From NCBI RefSeq assembly GCF_026183895.1, contig NZ_JAPFQI010000001.1:463510-527509 (forward strand): a stretch of 64,000 bases of DNA. Direction: 5' to 3'. This document shows, in pieces, positions 1 through 9,826 of the stretch. Under the pieces are notes generated by a model. It was not told the origin of the DNA. It ran no database searches and was given only the letters and a program-made list of their open reading frames with translations. The translations under genes and the position numbers were made by a program. The DNA comes from Sabulicella glaciei (GTDB taxonomy: Bacteria; Pseudomonadota; Alphaproteobacteria; Acetobacterales; Acetobacteraceae). The number at the start of each line of letters is the position of its first letter. Within the stretch, counting starts at the first letter, position 1.

Positions 1-2
1 TG

Positions 3-1052
3 TCCGGCACGCTGTCCCTGTCCCGCACCAACGCCTTCTTCCTGGGCGGCGGCAAGGCGCTGGTGAACGCCCTCTACCGCACCGCCGAGGCGCTGGGCGT
101 CGAGGTCCTCTATGACACCGAGGTGCAGCACATCGCCGTGGAGGAGGGCTTCGCGAAGGAGGCCATCGTCTCCTGGCGCGGCTTCCCCGAGCGCATCCGC
201 TTCCGCACCGTGGTCGCGAGCAGTGGCGGCTTCCAGGCCAATCGCGAGTGGCTGCGCCGCTATTGGGGCGACGCGGCCGACAACTTCCAGATCCGCGGCA
301 CGCCTTACGCCCAGGGCCGCGTCCTGAAGGACCTGCTGGGCCAAGGCGTGCAGGAGGTGGGCGACCCCACCCAGTTCCACGCCGTCGCCAACGACGCCCG
401 CGCGCCGATGGAGGATGGCGGCCTCGCCATGCGCCTCGACTGCGTGCCCTTCTCTGTCGTGGTGAACGAGGAGGTGGAGCGCTTCTACGACGAGGGCGAG
501 GATGTCTGGCCCAAGCGCTATGCCATCTGGGGCCGCCTCATCGCGCAGCAGCCCAACCAGCGCGCCTTCGCCATCAGCGACTCCCAAGCGCTGTTCGACT
601 ACCTGCCCAGCGTCTTCCCGCCGGTCTTCGCCGGCTCGGTCCGTGAGCTGGCCGGCAAGCTGGAACTCGACCCAGACAAGCTTGAGCGGGTGGTGGCGGA
701 CTACAACGCCTCCGTCCGTCCCGGCACCTTCAACGGCAAGGCGCTGGACGATTGCCACACGGAAGGCTTGACGCCACCCAAATCCCATTGGGCGCGGCGC
801 ATCGAGAAGCCGCCCTTCCACGCGCATCCGCTGCGCCCTGGCATCACCTTCACCTTCCTCGGCGTCAAGGTGAACGACCGCGCGCGGGTGATGATGGCGG
901 ATGGCAAGCCCTCGGCGAACATGTTCGCGAGCGGAGAGATCATGGCGGGCAACATCCTCGGCCAGGGCTACCTTGCCGGCTTCGGCATGGCGATCGGCAC
1001 CGTGTTCGGCCGCATCGCGGGGGAGGAGGCGGCCCGTGCAGCCAGGAACTAA
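3..1052 (+). CDS. tcuA: Tricarballylate dehydrogenase TcuA, FAD-dependent (3' part)
   Basis: This is the C-terminal 349 codons of an FAD-dependent oxidoreductase; the reading frame is open to the window edge, so the start and the N-terminal FAD-binding GxGxxG lie outside. Visible are the continuing FAD domain ending in VVASSGGFQAN and a C-terminal FAD contact stretch, ASGEIMAGNILGQGYLAGFG, as in the fumarate reductase/succinate dehydrogenase flavoprotein family. TcuA oxidises tricarballylate to cis-aconitate and passes electrons to TcuB. The tcuB gene follows 41 bases downstream, which makes the specific assignment to TcuA rather than a generic flavoprotein fairly safe. The GTG at 63 is internal, not a start. 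Confidence 0.85.
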   Translation, partial: SGTLSLSRTNAFFLGGGKALVNALYRTAEALGVEVLYDTEVQHIAVEEGFAKEAIVSWRGFPERIRFRTVVASSGGFQANREWLRRYWGDAADNFQIRGTPYAQGRVLKDLLGQGVQEVGDPTQFHAVANDARAPMEDGGLAMRLDCVPFSVVVNEEVERFYDEGEDVWPKRYAIWGRLIAQQPNQRAFAISDSQALFDYLPSVFPPVFAGSVRELAGKLELDPDKLERVVADYNASVRPGTFNGKALDDCHTEGLTPPKSHWARRIEKPPFHAHPLRPGITFTFLGVKVNDRARVMMADGKPSANMFASGEIMAGNILGQGYLAGFGMAIGTVFGRIAGEEAARAARN

Positions 1053-1093
1053 CCGCCCTTGGGCGCGCCGCGCCGCGGCTTCGGAGAATGACC

Positions 1094-2251
1094 ATGTCCC
1101 AAGCCTCTGACGGCATGAAGCTGGCGGCCTATTCCGCCGGAACCGAGGCCGCGCCGCGTACGGAATCAACGACCGTGGCAGAAGCCCGCCGCCAGATGGA
1201 AATCTGCAATGCCTGCCGCTACTGCGAAGGCTATTGCGCCGTGTTTCCTGCCATGGCGATGCGCCGCGCCTTCTCCGAAGGTGACCTGACGCACCTCGCC
1301 AACCTTTGCCACAACTGCAAGGGCTGCTTCCATTCCTGTCAGTACGCCCCTCCACACCCCTTCGGCGTGAACATCCCAGCGACCTTCGCGACCATCCGGC
1401 AGGAAAGCTACGCCGAATACGCGGTGCCGCGCGCCATGGGTCGCCTCTTCGAGCGCAACGGCACGGTGGTGGCCGGCATCTCGGCGCTGGCCCTGACCCT
1501 GGTGCTCCTGCTGGTCGTGGCGCTGCAGGACCCCAGCGTGCTGTGGTCGGCGCAGACTGGGACGGGCGCGTTCTTTCGCGTCATTCCCTACACGGTGATG
1601 GTGAACCTTGCCTCGCTCACCTTCGGATGGGCGATCGTGGCGATGATCCTGTCCTCCTGGCGCTACTGGCGCGGCACGGCGCCGCGCTCGCGCCTGCCGC
1701 TCTCAGGCCCGGCCGTGGCGGAGGCGACGATGGACGTGGTGCTGCTGCGCAACCTTGGCGGCGGGGGGCATGGCTGCAACGATCTGGATGACGGCTTCGC
1801 GCAGAAGCGCCGCTGGCTGCACCAGGCCATGGCGGGCGGCTTCCTGCTTTGCTTCGCCGCTACCTCGGTCGGCACGGTGTACCACCACATCCTCGGCTGG
1901 TTCTCGCCGCATCCCTTCTGGAGCCTGCCCGTGCAGCTCGGCACCTGGGGCGGCGTGCTGCTCTGCATCGGCGCGGCGGGGCTGCTCTACGTCAAGGCGG
2001 TGACGGACCCGGCGCCGGTTGCGCGGCGCCTGCTGGGCGGGGAGGTGGCGATGCTCGCGCTGCTTTTCCTGATCGGCGCGACGGGGCTGCTCTTGTTGGC
2101 GGTGCGGCACACCGGGGCGATGGGGATCACCCTCGCGCTGCATCTGGGGCTGGTCTTGGCTTTCTTCCTGGTGCTTCCCTATTCCAAGATGATGCACGCG
2201 CCTTTCCGGGCGCTGGCCCTGCTGCGCAACGCCATGGAGAAGCGCCGATGA
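1094..2251 (+). CDS. tcuB: Tricarballylate utilisation 4Fe-4S membrane protein TcuB
   Basis: 385 aa. The N-terminus carries two clusters of four cysteines (C38, C41, C44, C48 and C72, C75, C78, C82) that fit two 4Fe-4S centres, followed by about six membrane helices from residue ~125 to the end. In the known pathway TcuB reoxidises the FADH2 of TcuA and delivers electrons to the quinone pool. Start ATG 1094 is preferred to ATG 1088 because the GGAG at 1083-1086 is seven bases from 1094 and almost touches 1088. It is translationally coupled to the next gene by an ATGA overlap at 2248-2251. Confidence 0.9.
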   Translation: MSQASDGMKLAAYSAGTEAAPRTESTTVAEARRQMEICNACRYCEGYCAVFPAMAMRRAFSEGDLTHLANLCHNCKGCFHSCQYAPPHPFGVNIPATFATIRQESYAEYAVPRAMGRLFERNGTVVAGISALALTLVLLLVVALQDPSVLWSAQTGTGAFFRVIPYTVMVNLASLTFGWAIVAMILSSWRYWRGTAPRSRLPLSGPAVAEATMDVVLLRNLGGGGHGCNDLDDGFAQKRRWLHQAMAGGFLLCFAATSVGTVYHHILGWFSPHPFWSLPVQLGTWGGVLLCIGAAGLLYVKAVTDPAPVARRLLGGEVAMLALLFLIGATGLLLLAVRHTGAMGITLALHLGLVLAFFLVLPYSKMMHAPFRALALLRNAMEKRR

Positions 2252-3207
2252 TCACGCGACGCCTGCTGGGGGCCTCGGCCCTCGCCGTTCCCGCCATCGC
2301 CAGCGCCCAGTCGCGCGCCCTGACCCTGGTGGTGCCCTACGCTGCCGGCGGCGGCACGGACATCGCGGCGCGCGAGTTCGCCGGGCTCTTCTCGCAGGAA
2401 CTGGGCGGGCAGAGCGTGATCGTGGAGAACCGGGCCGGCGGGGCCGGGCATGTCGGCGCGCTGGCCGTTCATCGCGCGCGGCCCGACGGGCAAACGCTGC
2501 TCTTCGCCGTCTCGACCAACGTGGTGATCAACCCGCACCTCCAGCGTGGTGACCGCGTGGACCTCGCGAACTCGCTGGAGCCCGTGGTGCAGACCTCCGC
2601 CTACCAGTACGTGCTGGTGGTGCATCCCTCGAACCCGGCGCGCACCCTCCAGGAATACGTGGAATGGGTGAAGCGCCAGCCGCGCGGCAGCGTCACCTTC
2701 TCTTCTTCCGGAGTGGGCGGAAACAACCACCTCGCGGGCGTGCTCTTCGCCGAGGCGGCGGGGATCGAGATGGAGCACGTGCCGTATCGCGGCACCGCGC
2801 CTGCGCTGATGGACGTGGTGGCACGCAACATCACCCTCAACGTTTCCTCGCCACCCCCCGCCATCAGCCTGGTGCGGGAGGGAAGGCTGCGCGCGCTGGC
2901 CGTCACCGGCAATGCGCGGATGCCGGCCCTCCCGGAGGTTCCGACCCTGCGCGAGGTCATCCCGGACCTCGTCATCGAGGGATGGCACGGCATCTTCGCC
3001 CCCGGCGGCACGCCGGCGCCGGTGCTCGACCGGCTGGAGCAGGCGGCGCGCCGCGCCATCGCCAACCCGAGCTACGTGCAGCGCCTTGCGAATGAGGGGC
3101 TGGAGCCGCCGCCAGAGCGTCCCCGCGCGGCCTTCGCCACTGCGGTGAAGGAGGAGAGCGCCTACTGGGCCCGCAAGGTTCCGGAACTGGGCATCTCGCT
3201 GGACTGA
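2248..3207 (+). CDS. Bug family tripartite tricarboxylate transporter receptor
   Basis: 319 aa. A signal peptide (TRRLLG start, cleavage near SAQ at residue 20) precedes a Bug/TctC fold with the family features LVVPYAAGGGTDIAAR, VENRAGGAG and HVPYRGTAPA. Bug receptors bind carboxylates in the periplasm and hand them to TctAB-type permeases, none of which is in this window. The ATGA overlap with tcuB places it in the tcu operon, so its likely ligand is tricarballylate, citrate or cis-aconitate (inference). In Salmonella the same position is taken by the MFS transporter TcuC. Confidence 0.9.
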   Translation: MITRRLLGASALAVPAIASAQSRALTLVVPYAAGGGTDIAAREFAGLFSQELGGQSVIVENRAGGAGHVGALAVHRARPDGQTLLFAVSTNVVINPHLQRGDRVDLANSLEPVVQTSAYQYVLVVHPSNPARTLQEYVEWVKRQPRGSVTFSSSGVGGNNHLAGVLFAEAAGIEMEHVPYRGTAPALMDVVARNITLNVSSPPPAISLVREGRLRALAVTGNARMPALPEVPTLREVIPDLVIEGWHGIFAPGGTPAPVLDRLEQAARRAIANPSYVQRLANEGLEPPPERPRAAFATAVKEESAYWARKVPELGISLD

Positions 3208-3266
3208 TACGCGGAGGGGGGTCGCGCGTTTGCTTCGCCGGAATCATTCCGGCGAAGGAGCGGCCC

Positions 3267-3676
3267 ATGCCGAGAGCGTCCCATTCGTCCCTGGTGGCCT
3301 TGATGGCCCTGGGGCTTGCGGCCTGCCAGTCCGCGGAGCGGCCTGCCCGGCCCCCCGAGGCCACCGGCCCCGCGCAACGCGGCGAGGGCTCCTACTACAG
3401 CCCGACCCTGGCCGGGCGCCCGACCGCGAGCGGCGAGCGCTTCGACCCCGATTCCGACACGGCCGCCCACCCCAGCCTACCGCTCGGCACGGTGGCGGAG
3501 GTGCGGAACCTCCGCACCGGGCGCGCGGAGCGCGTGACGATCCGCGACCGTGGACCCTTCCGGCGCGGCCGCATCATCGATGTCAGCCCACGCACGGCCG
3601 AACGCCTCGGCATGAAGGAGGACGGGACGGCACCGGTCGAGGTCCGCCCCGTTTCCATGCCCGGAGGCAGCGCGCG

Positions 3677-3683
<7 letters not shown>
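3267..3683 (+). CDS. RlpA-like double-psi beta-barrel lipoprotein
   Basis: 138 aa. A lipoprotein signal ends in LAAC with the acylated Cys at residue 20. After a proline-rich linker comes an RlpA-type double-psi beta-barrel: GEGSYYSPTLAGRPTASGERFD, AAHPSLPLGT, VRNLRTGR and the active-site-like RDRGPFRRGRIIDVS. There is no C-terminal SPOR domain, so it is the short form. RlpA proteins are lytic transglycosylases acting on denuded glycan; whether this short protein is catalytic cannot be seen. Its last seven bases overlap the end of the oppositely oriented frmA. Confidence 0.85.
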
Positions 3684-4786
<1,103 letters not shown>

Positions 4787-4796
4787 GTGGCTCTCC

Positions 4797-5753
4797 TCAG
4801 CCGATCGAAAGGTTGCGACGGCGGATGAACTCGCCCCACAGGGCGCTCTCCCGGTCCAGGCGTGCCTGCATGTCTGACGCCGATCCCTGGAGCGGGATCA
4901 GGAACTGCTCGCGCAGGCGACGCTGCACCGTCTCGTCCGCCAGCGCGCCGCGGATCGCGGCATTCAGCGTTTCCACCGCCTGGGCCGGCATTCCGGCGAG
5001 GCCGACCATGGCGAACCAGCCCGGCATGACCGGCACGTCCAGCCCGGCCTCGGCCTGGGTCGGCAGGTCAGGCATCTGCGGCACGCGCTCCGTCGCCACC
5101 ACGGCCAGCGCGTTCACGGCGCCGGACTGGATATGCGGAAAGGCCACGCCGAAGGTCGGGATCATCGCGTCCACCTCGCCGGTGATGACAGCGGTCACCC
5201 CCTGCGCGGTGCCGGGATAGGGCACGTGCGTCATCCGCACGCCTGCGCGGTCGCACAGCATCTCCATCGCCAGATGCGTGGAGTTGCCGTTGCCGGCGGA
5301 GGAAAAGGACAGGTCGCGCCCCTTCGCCGCCTCGATCAGCGCGGGCAGCGTAGTGATGCCGCTGCGTTTGCTGGTGATGAGGACGAAGGGCGTGTCGGTG
5401 CAGGGCGCGATCACCGTGAAGTCGCGCGCCACGTCATAGGGCAGGCTGCGGTACAGATGCGGGTTGAAGGCCAGCTGCGACACGCCGGTCAGCAAGATGG
5501 TCTGCCCGTCGTTGCGTGCCTGCTTCAGCGCATTGATCGCCACCGCGCCGTTCGCGCCGGGACGGTTCTCGACCACCACGGGCTGGCGCAAGGCGGCCGA
5601 CACCGGATCCTGGATGATGCGCGCGACCATGTCGTTGGAGGAGCCGGGCGCCTGCGGCAGCAGCATCCGCACCGGGCCGGAAGGGAAGCCCTGCGCGCGC
5701 GCGACGGCAGGGGCGGCCAGGAGGGGCAGGGCGAGGAGGGTGCGTCGGTTCAT
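4797..5753 (-). CDS. Bug family tripartite tricarboxylate transporter receptor
   Basis: 318 aa. A signal peptide with an RRTLLALPLLAAP core and cleavage at ARAQ near residue 21 is followed by a Bug fold: VRMLLPQAPGSSNDMVARI, VVVENRPGANG and HVPYPGTAQG. It is a periplasmic carboxylate receptor of unknown ligand. It sits between the upstream hydrolase gene (three-base gap) and frmA (ten-base gap) on the same strand. That suggests the ligand is the substrate or product of the hydrolase (inference). No TctA or TctB permease gene is present. Confidence 0.9.
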   Translation of the reverse strand: MNRRTLLALPLLAAPAVARAQGFPSGPVRMLLPQAPGSSNDMVARIIQDPVSAALRQPVVVENRPGANGAVAINALKQARNDGQTILLTGVSQLAFNPHLYRSLPYDVARDFTVIAPCTDTPFVLITSKRSGITTLPALIEAAKGRDLSFSSAGNGNSTHLAMEMLCDRAGVRMTHVPYPGTAQGVTAVITGEVDAMIPTFGVAFPHIQSGAVNALAVVATERVPQMPDLPTQAEAGLDVPVMPGWFAMVGLAGMPAQAVETLNAAIRGALADETVQRRLREQFLIPLQGSASDMQARLDRESALWGEFIRRRNLSIG

Positions 5754-5756
5754 GGC

Positions 5757-7565
5757 TCAGGCTCCGGGACGGAGGGGAAGGTCGAGCGTGCTGCCCGCAT
5801 GCAGCACGAAGCGAGGCGGCCGCCCATGCGGGGTCTGGATCATGTGATCGGCATCGTGGCCCGCGATGGAAAGGCGCAGCCTGCTGCCCGCCTTGAAGCG
5901 CCACGCGACCGGCAGCAGGGCAAGGCGCACGTGCTCCACCTGTCCCGGCTGCATCGGCGCGGCATCCTCGCGCCGATAGCTGCGCCAGGGCCAGGCGCAG
6001 CGATAGGTCCGCGGTGGCTCGGCCTCCTTCCGGTGGAGGAGGCGCAGCAAGCCTTCCGTCACGTATCGCACCGTCCCATCCGCCTCGACCTCGGACAGGT
6101 AAAGGAGCAGCGCCCCGTCCTGCTCTGAGCATTCCAGCTGGATATCGGCGATCACATGGCCCGCAAGGTCCAGCGGCGCGTCGAGGGGCGCGGTGGTGAA
6201 GTCGGACAAGGCCTCCTGCCGCGCGGTCCAGTCCGCGTGGTAGGTGGTGCTGTTGATGCCGGCGATGCGCTCGTAGCGCGTGCCGTCGCCGCTGCCCCAG
6301 GCGAAATCCGCCTGGACCTCCGCGCGCAGCGTGCCTGCTTCGCGCTCCAGCCTAGCACCGTCGCGCAGGTGCAGGCGTCGGGACTCCGGCGCGGGCGGCC
6401 ACGCATCGGCTGCGTGCCACGCTTCCTCGTGCATGGCGAAATAGTGGATCGGCGCCTCGTTCCGCAGGCCCGTGTCACGCTCCATCAAATATTCGTCGAA
6501 GAAGCGCGTCACCTCTCCCAGCAGCGCGAATTCCGGGTCCACGCCGTTGCGCCAGGGCGAAACGTTGCAGCGTGCCCCGTGATCCCAAGGGCCGAGCAGC
6601 AGGTGGCGCGGGTTGCGGGACAGGGTGAGGTAGCGCGCGATGGCGGAATTGGCGTAGCCCGCTCCATCCATCCAGCCGGAGACGCAGCACACCGCGACGC
6701 TCTCCGGAATCGTGGGGCTCGCCGCGTAGGGGCTGATACTGGCGGAGGAGAAGCCCGGATCGTGCGGCAGCGCCTCCTCCCGGAAGCGGAGGTCGGCCAT
6801 GAAATCGGGCTGCCGGAAATTGCCGAGGTGTTCGTGCACGGCTGCGCGGCACAGCGCGCCGTCCGGATCGTCGTCCACCGGGGCGGGACCGCGCAGGTCG
6901 GGGTTCGCGAAATACGCGAAGTTCTTGAGCAGGTCGCGCCGATCATGGTCCATCGCCACCATGAGATCGTCATAGACCTGCGCGAGGCGGTTCAGGTACA
7001 GCCCGCCCGGGTAGTAGTGGTCGGCCCACGTGTCCCACACGGCGAAGAGGGGCGCGATCGCCTTCACCGCCGGATGCGCGGTCGAGGCGAGGAAGTCGGA
7101 GGCCGCGCCGGGATAGGAAATGCCCGTCGCGCCGATGCTGCCGTTCGACCAGGGCTGCGCGACCACCCAATCTGCGAGTTCCTTCGCGTCGTCGCGCTCG
7201 CGCGGCGAGCGGAAGGAATCGCGCGTGCCGAAGGACGCCCCGGTGCCGCGCACATCCACCACCACCAGCGCGTAGCCGCGCGGCACGAAGGCCTCGCGGA
7301 ACTTCGCGGTGTTGGGGCAGGCCTCGGCCGTGCTGCCCGGCTCCAGGCTGAAGCGGCGGTAATAGGGCGTCAGCACGACGATGGCGGGGAAGGGGCCTTC
7401 ACCCCCCTCGGGCAGCCACGCATCCAGGGCGATCCGGCAGCCGTCGCGCATTGTGACATAGCGCGAGAGCGGTTTCGTGGGGACGCGAAACGGCGTTTCC
7501 CTCCGCGCCCAATAGGCCGAAGGCGCTTCCTGCCATGCCGCGCTGCCCGCGTCCCGATCGCCCAT
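5757..7565 (-). CDS. CocE/NonD family hydrolase (X-Pro dipeptidyl-peptidase-like esterase)
   Basis: 602 aa. An alpha/beta hydrolase of the cocaine esterase / X-Pro dipeptidyl-peptidase S15 family: the nucleophile elbow GISYPG has Ser150, VDVRGTGAS is at 104-111, and GPWDHGARCN holds the catalytic His. The C-terminal third is the jelly-roll domain typical of the family. No signal peptide is seen, so it is probably cytoplasmic. The ATG at 7565 is chosen because the family's N-terminus begins there; upstream codons run into the divergent promoter region. It heads a hydrolase / Bug / frmA set. Substrate could be an ester, amide or N-terminal proline peptide. Confidence 0.88.
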   Translation of the reverse strand: MGDRDAGSAAWQEAPSAYWARRETPFRVPTKPLSRYVTMRDGCRIALDAWLPEGGEGPFPAIVVLTPYYRRFSLEPGSTAEACPNTAKFREAFVPRGYALVVVDVRGTGASFGTRDSFRSPRERDDAKELADWVVAQPWSNGSIGATGISYPGAASDFLASTAHPAVKAIAPLFAVWDTWADHYYPGGLYLNRLAQVYDDLMVAMDHDRRDLLKNFAYFANPDLRGPAPVDDDPDGALCRAAVHEHLGNFRQPDFMADLRFREEALPHDPGFSSASISPYAASPTIPESVAVCCVSGWMDGAGYANSAIARYLTLSRNPRHLLLGPWDHGARCNVSPWRNGVDPEFALLGEVTRFFDEYLMERDTGLRNEAPIHYFAMHEEAWHAADAWPPAPESRRLHLRDGARLEREAGTLRAEVQADFAWGSGDGTRYERIAGINSTTYHADWTARQEALSDFTTAPLDAPLDLAGHVIADIQLECSEQDGALLLYLSEVEADGTVRYVTEGLLRLLHRKEAEPPRTYRCAWPWRSYRREDAAPMQPGQVEHVRLALLPVAWRFKAGSRLRLSIAGHDADHMIQTPHGRPPRFVLHAGSTLDLPLRPGA

Positions 7566-7653
7566 GCTCTGATCCTGATTCGTGAGGGGCGGAGATTGGC
7601 CCCGGTGTGCTTCTTCGCCAAGCTTGTCGCAACAATTCAGGGAGGACACCACC

Positions 7654-8613
7654 ATGCTCACCCGCCGCGCCCTGCCTGGGCTTTTCCTGGCCGCACCCGC
7701 TTTCGCGCAAGCCTTCCCACAGCGTCCGATCCGCCTTGTCATTCCCTTCACCGCAGGCGGATCCAACGACATCCTCGGACGCATCCTCGCAGAGGGGATG
7801 GCCATGCGCCTCGGCGTGCCGATCGTGGTGGAGAATCGGGGCGGTGCGGGCGGGGTGCTTGGCAACGACCTCGTCGCCAAGGCGCCGGCCGATGGGCACA
7901 CGGTGCTGCTGGCCGGGTCAGGTTCCTTCGTCATCTCGGCGCTGACGCATCCGCGCCTTCCCTACGATCCGGAGCGCGACTTCACGCCGGTCGGGCTGCT
8001 GGGCGCTTCGCCCAACATCATCGCGGCGGACCCGCGCCTGGGCATCGATGATCTCGCTGAGCTGCGCGAGAAAGGGCGTGCCGCCAATCCGTCGCTGACC
8101 TTCGGAACAGCAGGGGCGGGGACCACGGCGCATGCACTGGGTGCGATGACCGCACTTACCCTCGGCATCCCACTGGAATTCGTGCATTACCGTGGCACGG
8201 CGCCGGCGCTTCAGGACGTGCTGGCGGGGCGCGTCTCGCTGATTAGCAACGCCGCCGCGCCCTTCATTCCCTTTCTTTCCGCTGGAACGTTGCGCGGCAT
8301 TGCCGTCGCGGGGCGCGAGCGCTCCAAGGTTGCGCCGGCGATTCCGACCAGCGCCGAACAAGGCTTTCCCGACCTGGACAGCGCAACCTGGTACGGTCTC
8401 GTGACGCCAGCTGGCACGCCGGACCCCGTGCGAGCGCGCCTGCTGGACGCGATGAACGCGACCTTGGCTGATGCGCCGACGGCCGCGCGCATCGAGGAGC
8501 AAGGCTGCGAGATCGAAACGTCGCGCACGCCCGAGGATTTCGGTCGCTTCCTCGCGCGCGAGCGTCAGCGCTGGGGCGTCGTGGTGGATCGAGGGCGGAT
8601 GCGCGAAGGATGA
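7654..8613 (+). CDS. Bug family tripartite tricarboxylate transporter receptor
   Basis: 319 aa. A short signal peptide (LTRRALPGLFLAAPAFAQ) precedes a Bug fold: IRLVIPFTAGGSNDILGRI, VVENRGGAGG and FVHYRGTAPALQ. ATG 7654 follows a clear GGAGG at 7641-7645. It is transcribed divergently from the CocE-type hydrolase across 88 bases, so the two may share a regulatory region. Ligand unknown. It is the third Bug receptor in 8.6 kb, and as with the others no membrane component is nearby. Confidence 0.9.
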   Translation: MLTRRALPGLFLAAPAFAQAFPQRPIRLVIPFTAGGSNDILGRILAEGMAMRLGVPIVVENRGGAGGVLGNDLVAKAPADGHTVLLAGSGSFVISALTHPRLPYDPERDFTPVGLLGASPNIIAADPRLGIDDLAELREKGRAANPSLTFGTAGAGTTAHALGAMTALTLGIPLEFVHYRGTAPALQDVLAGRVSLISNAAAPFIPFLSAGTLRGIAVAGRERSKVAPAIPTSAEQGFPDLDSATWYGLVTPAGTPDPVRARLLDAMNATLADAPTAARIEEQGCEIETSRTPEDFGRFLARERQRWGVVVDRGRMREG

Positions 8614-8767
8614 TGCGACGGGTGCGTGTCCGCTAACGGCTTGATCCAGCGACAAGAGATTGCCCTTTTCCCCCGGTCTGGGCCATTTTGCCCGCGCCGG
8701 GCCCCCAAGGGGCGGGCGAGGGCGGCGCGAGCCACCCCTTGTCATGACTGGGAGGAGTAAAGATCAC

Positions 8768-9760
8768 ATGCAGCGACGCATTCTGCTGACCGGGGCCGCA
8801 CTTGGCCTCACCGCGCCCGCCATCTTCGGCCGCGTCCACGCGCAGCCGCGCAATTCGAGCTGGCCGCGCGCCCTCAACATGGGAACCGCCGCGCCGGGTG
8901 GTACCTATGCCCTTTATGGCCCGGCCTGGGGCCAGCTCGTGCAGGAGGCGACGGGCGTCAACATCTCCTACCGGACCACGCAGGGGCCGAACCAGAATAT
9001 CGTTCTGGTGCAGCGGCGCGAGGTCGAGGTTGGCATGGTGACGATGGGCGTGGCGCTGCAGGCCTGGAACGGCCAGGGCGACTGGACGCAGGGCAACCAG
9101 TTCCGCGAGATCCGCGCGCTCTTCCCGATGTACGACACGCCGTTCCACGGCATCTCGCTGAAGCGCAGCGGCATCACGCAGATGTCGCAGCTGGCGGGCA
9201 AGAACATCGGGGTCGGGCCGCGCGGCGGCACGCCGGGCACCTACTTCCCGCTCATCATGAACACGCTCGGCTACCGCCCCGCCGCGATCCGCTTCGGCTC
9301 GGGCAGCGACATGTCCGGCCAGCTGCAGGACGGGCTGCTGGATGCGTTCCTTTTTGCCTCCGGCGTACCCATCCCCGCCTTCTCCGAGGCGGAGACGCAG
9401 GGCGAGGTGAACTTCCTCGACTACACGCAGGAGGAGGTGCAGAAGCTCACCCAGGCCTTCCCGGAGCTATCGGCCTCGACGCTGCCGGCCAGCACCTATC
9501 GCACGGCGGGTCGCGAGCTGCGGGTTGTCGGCATGTTCAACTTCGCCATCGGCCACCGCTCCCTGCCCGAGGACCTGGTCTACGAGATGGTGAAGGCGGT
9601 GCTGGGGCAGCAGCCGCGCCTGCAGCAGGCCATCGCCGCCGCGTCGGAGACGACGGCCGCGAACGCCAGCAAGAACAGCTTCCTGCCCTATCACCCCGGT
9701 GCGGCGCGCTACCTGCGCGAAGTCGGGCAGAACATCCCGGACAACCTCGTCCTCGCCTGA
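8768..9760 (+). CDS. TAXI family TRAP transporter solute-binding subunit
   Basis: 330 aa. The signal peptide RRILLTGAALGLTAPAIFGRVHAQ is followed by a TAXI fold with NMGTAAPGGTYALYGPAWGQL, NISYRTTQGPNQNI and GKNIGVGPRGGTPGTY. TAXI receptors deliver dicarboxylates or amino acids such as glutamate to fused DctQM permeases. ATG 8768 is chosen because GGAGGAG at 8751-8757 lies between it and the upstream ATG 8744. The matching permease gene is the next gene but is convergent, with a strong terminator between. Confidence 0.92.
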   Translation: MQRRILLTGAALGLTAPAIFGRVHAQPRNSSWPRALNMGTAAPGGTYALYGPAWGQLVQEATGVNISYRTTQGPNQNIVLVQRREVEVGMVTMGVALQAWNGQGDWTQGNQFREIRALFPMYDTPFHGISLKRSGITQMSQLAGKNIGVGPRGGTPGTYFPLIMNTLGYRPAAIRFGSGSDMSGQLQDGLLDAFLFASGVPIPAFSEAETQGEVNFLDYTQEEVQKLTQAFPELSASTLPASTYRTAGRELRVVGMFNFAIGHRSLPEDLVYEMVKAVLGQQPRLQQAIAAASETTAANASKNSFLPYHPGAARYLREVGQNIPDNLVLA

Positions 9761-9794
9761 GGCCGGGGGGCACCGCGGCGTCCCCCGTCTTTTT

Positions 9795-9826
9795 GGCCGC
9801 CCCGGTCCTGCCGGGGCGGCCTTTTT
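9795..9826 (+). terminator. Rho-independent terminator after the TAXI receptor gene
   Basis: A perfect 11-base-pair stem (9795-9805 with 9811-9821, GC-rich) with a five-base loop TCCTG is followed directly by TTTTT at 9822-9826. On the opposite strand the hairpin is followed by A, not T, so it works rightward only. Its last base touches the stop codon of the convergent permease gene. Confidence 0.88.
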
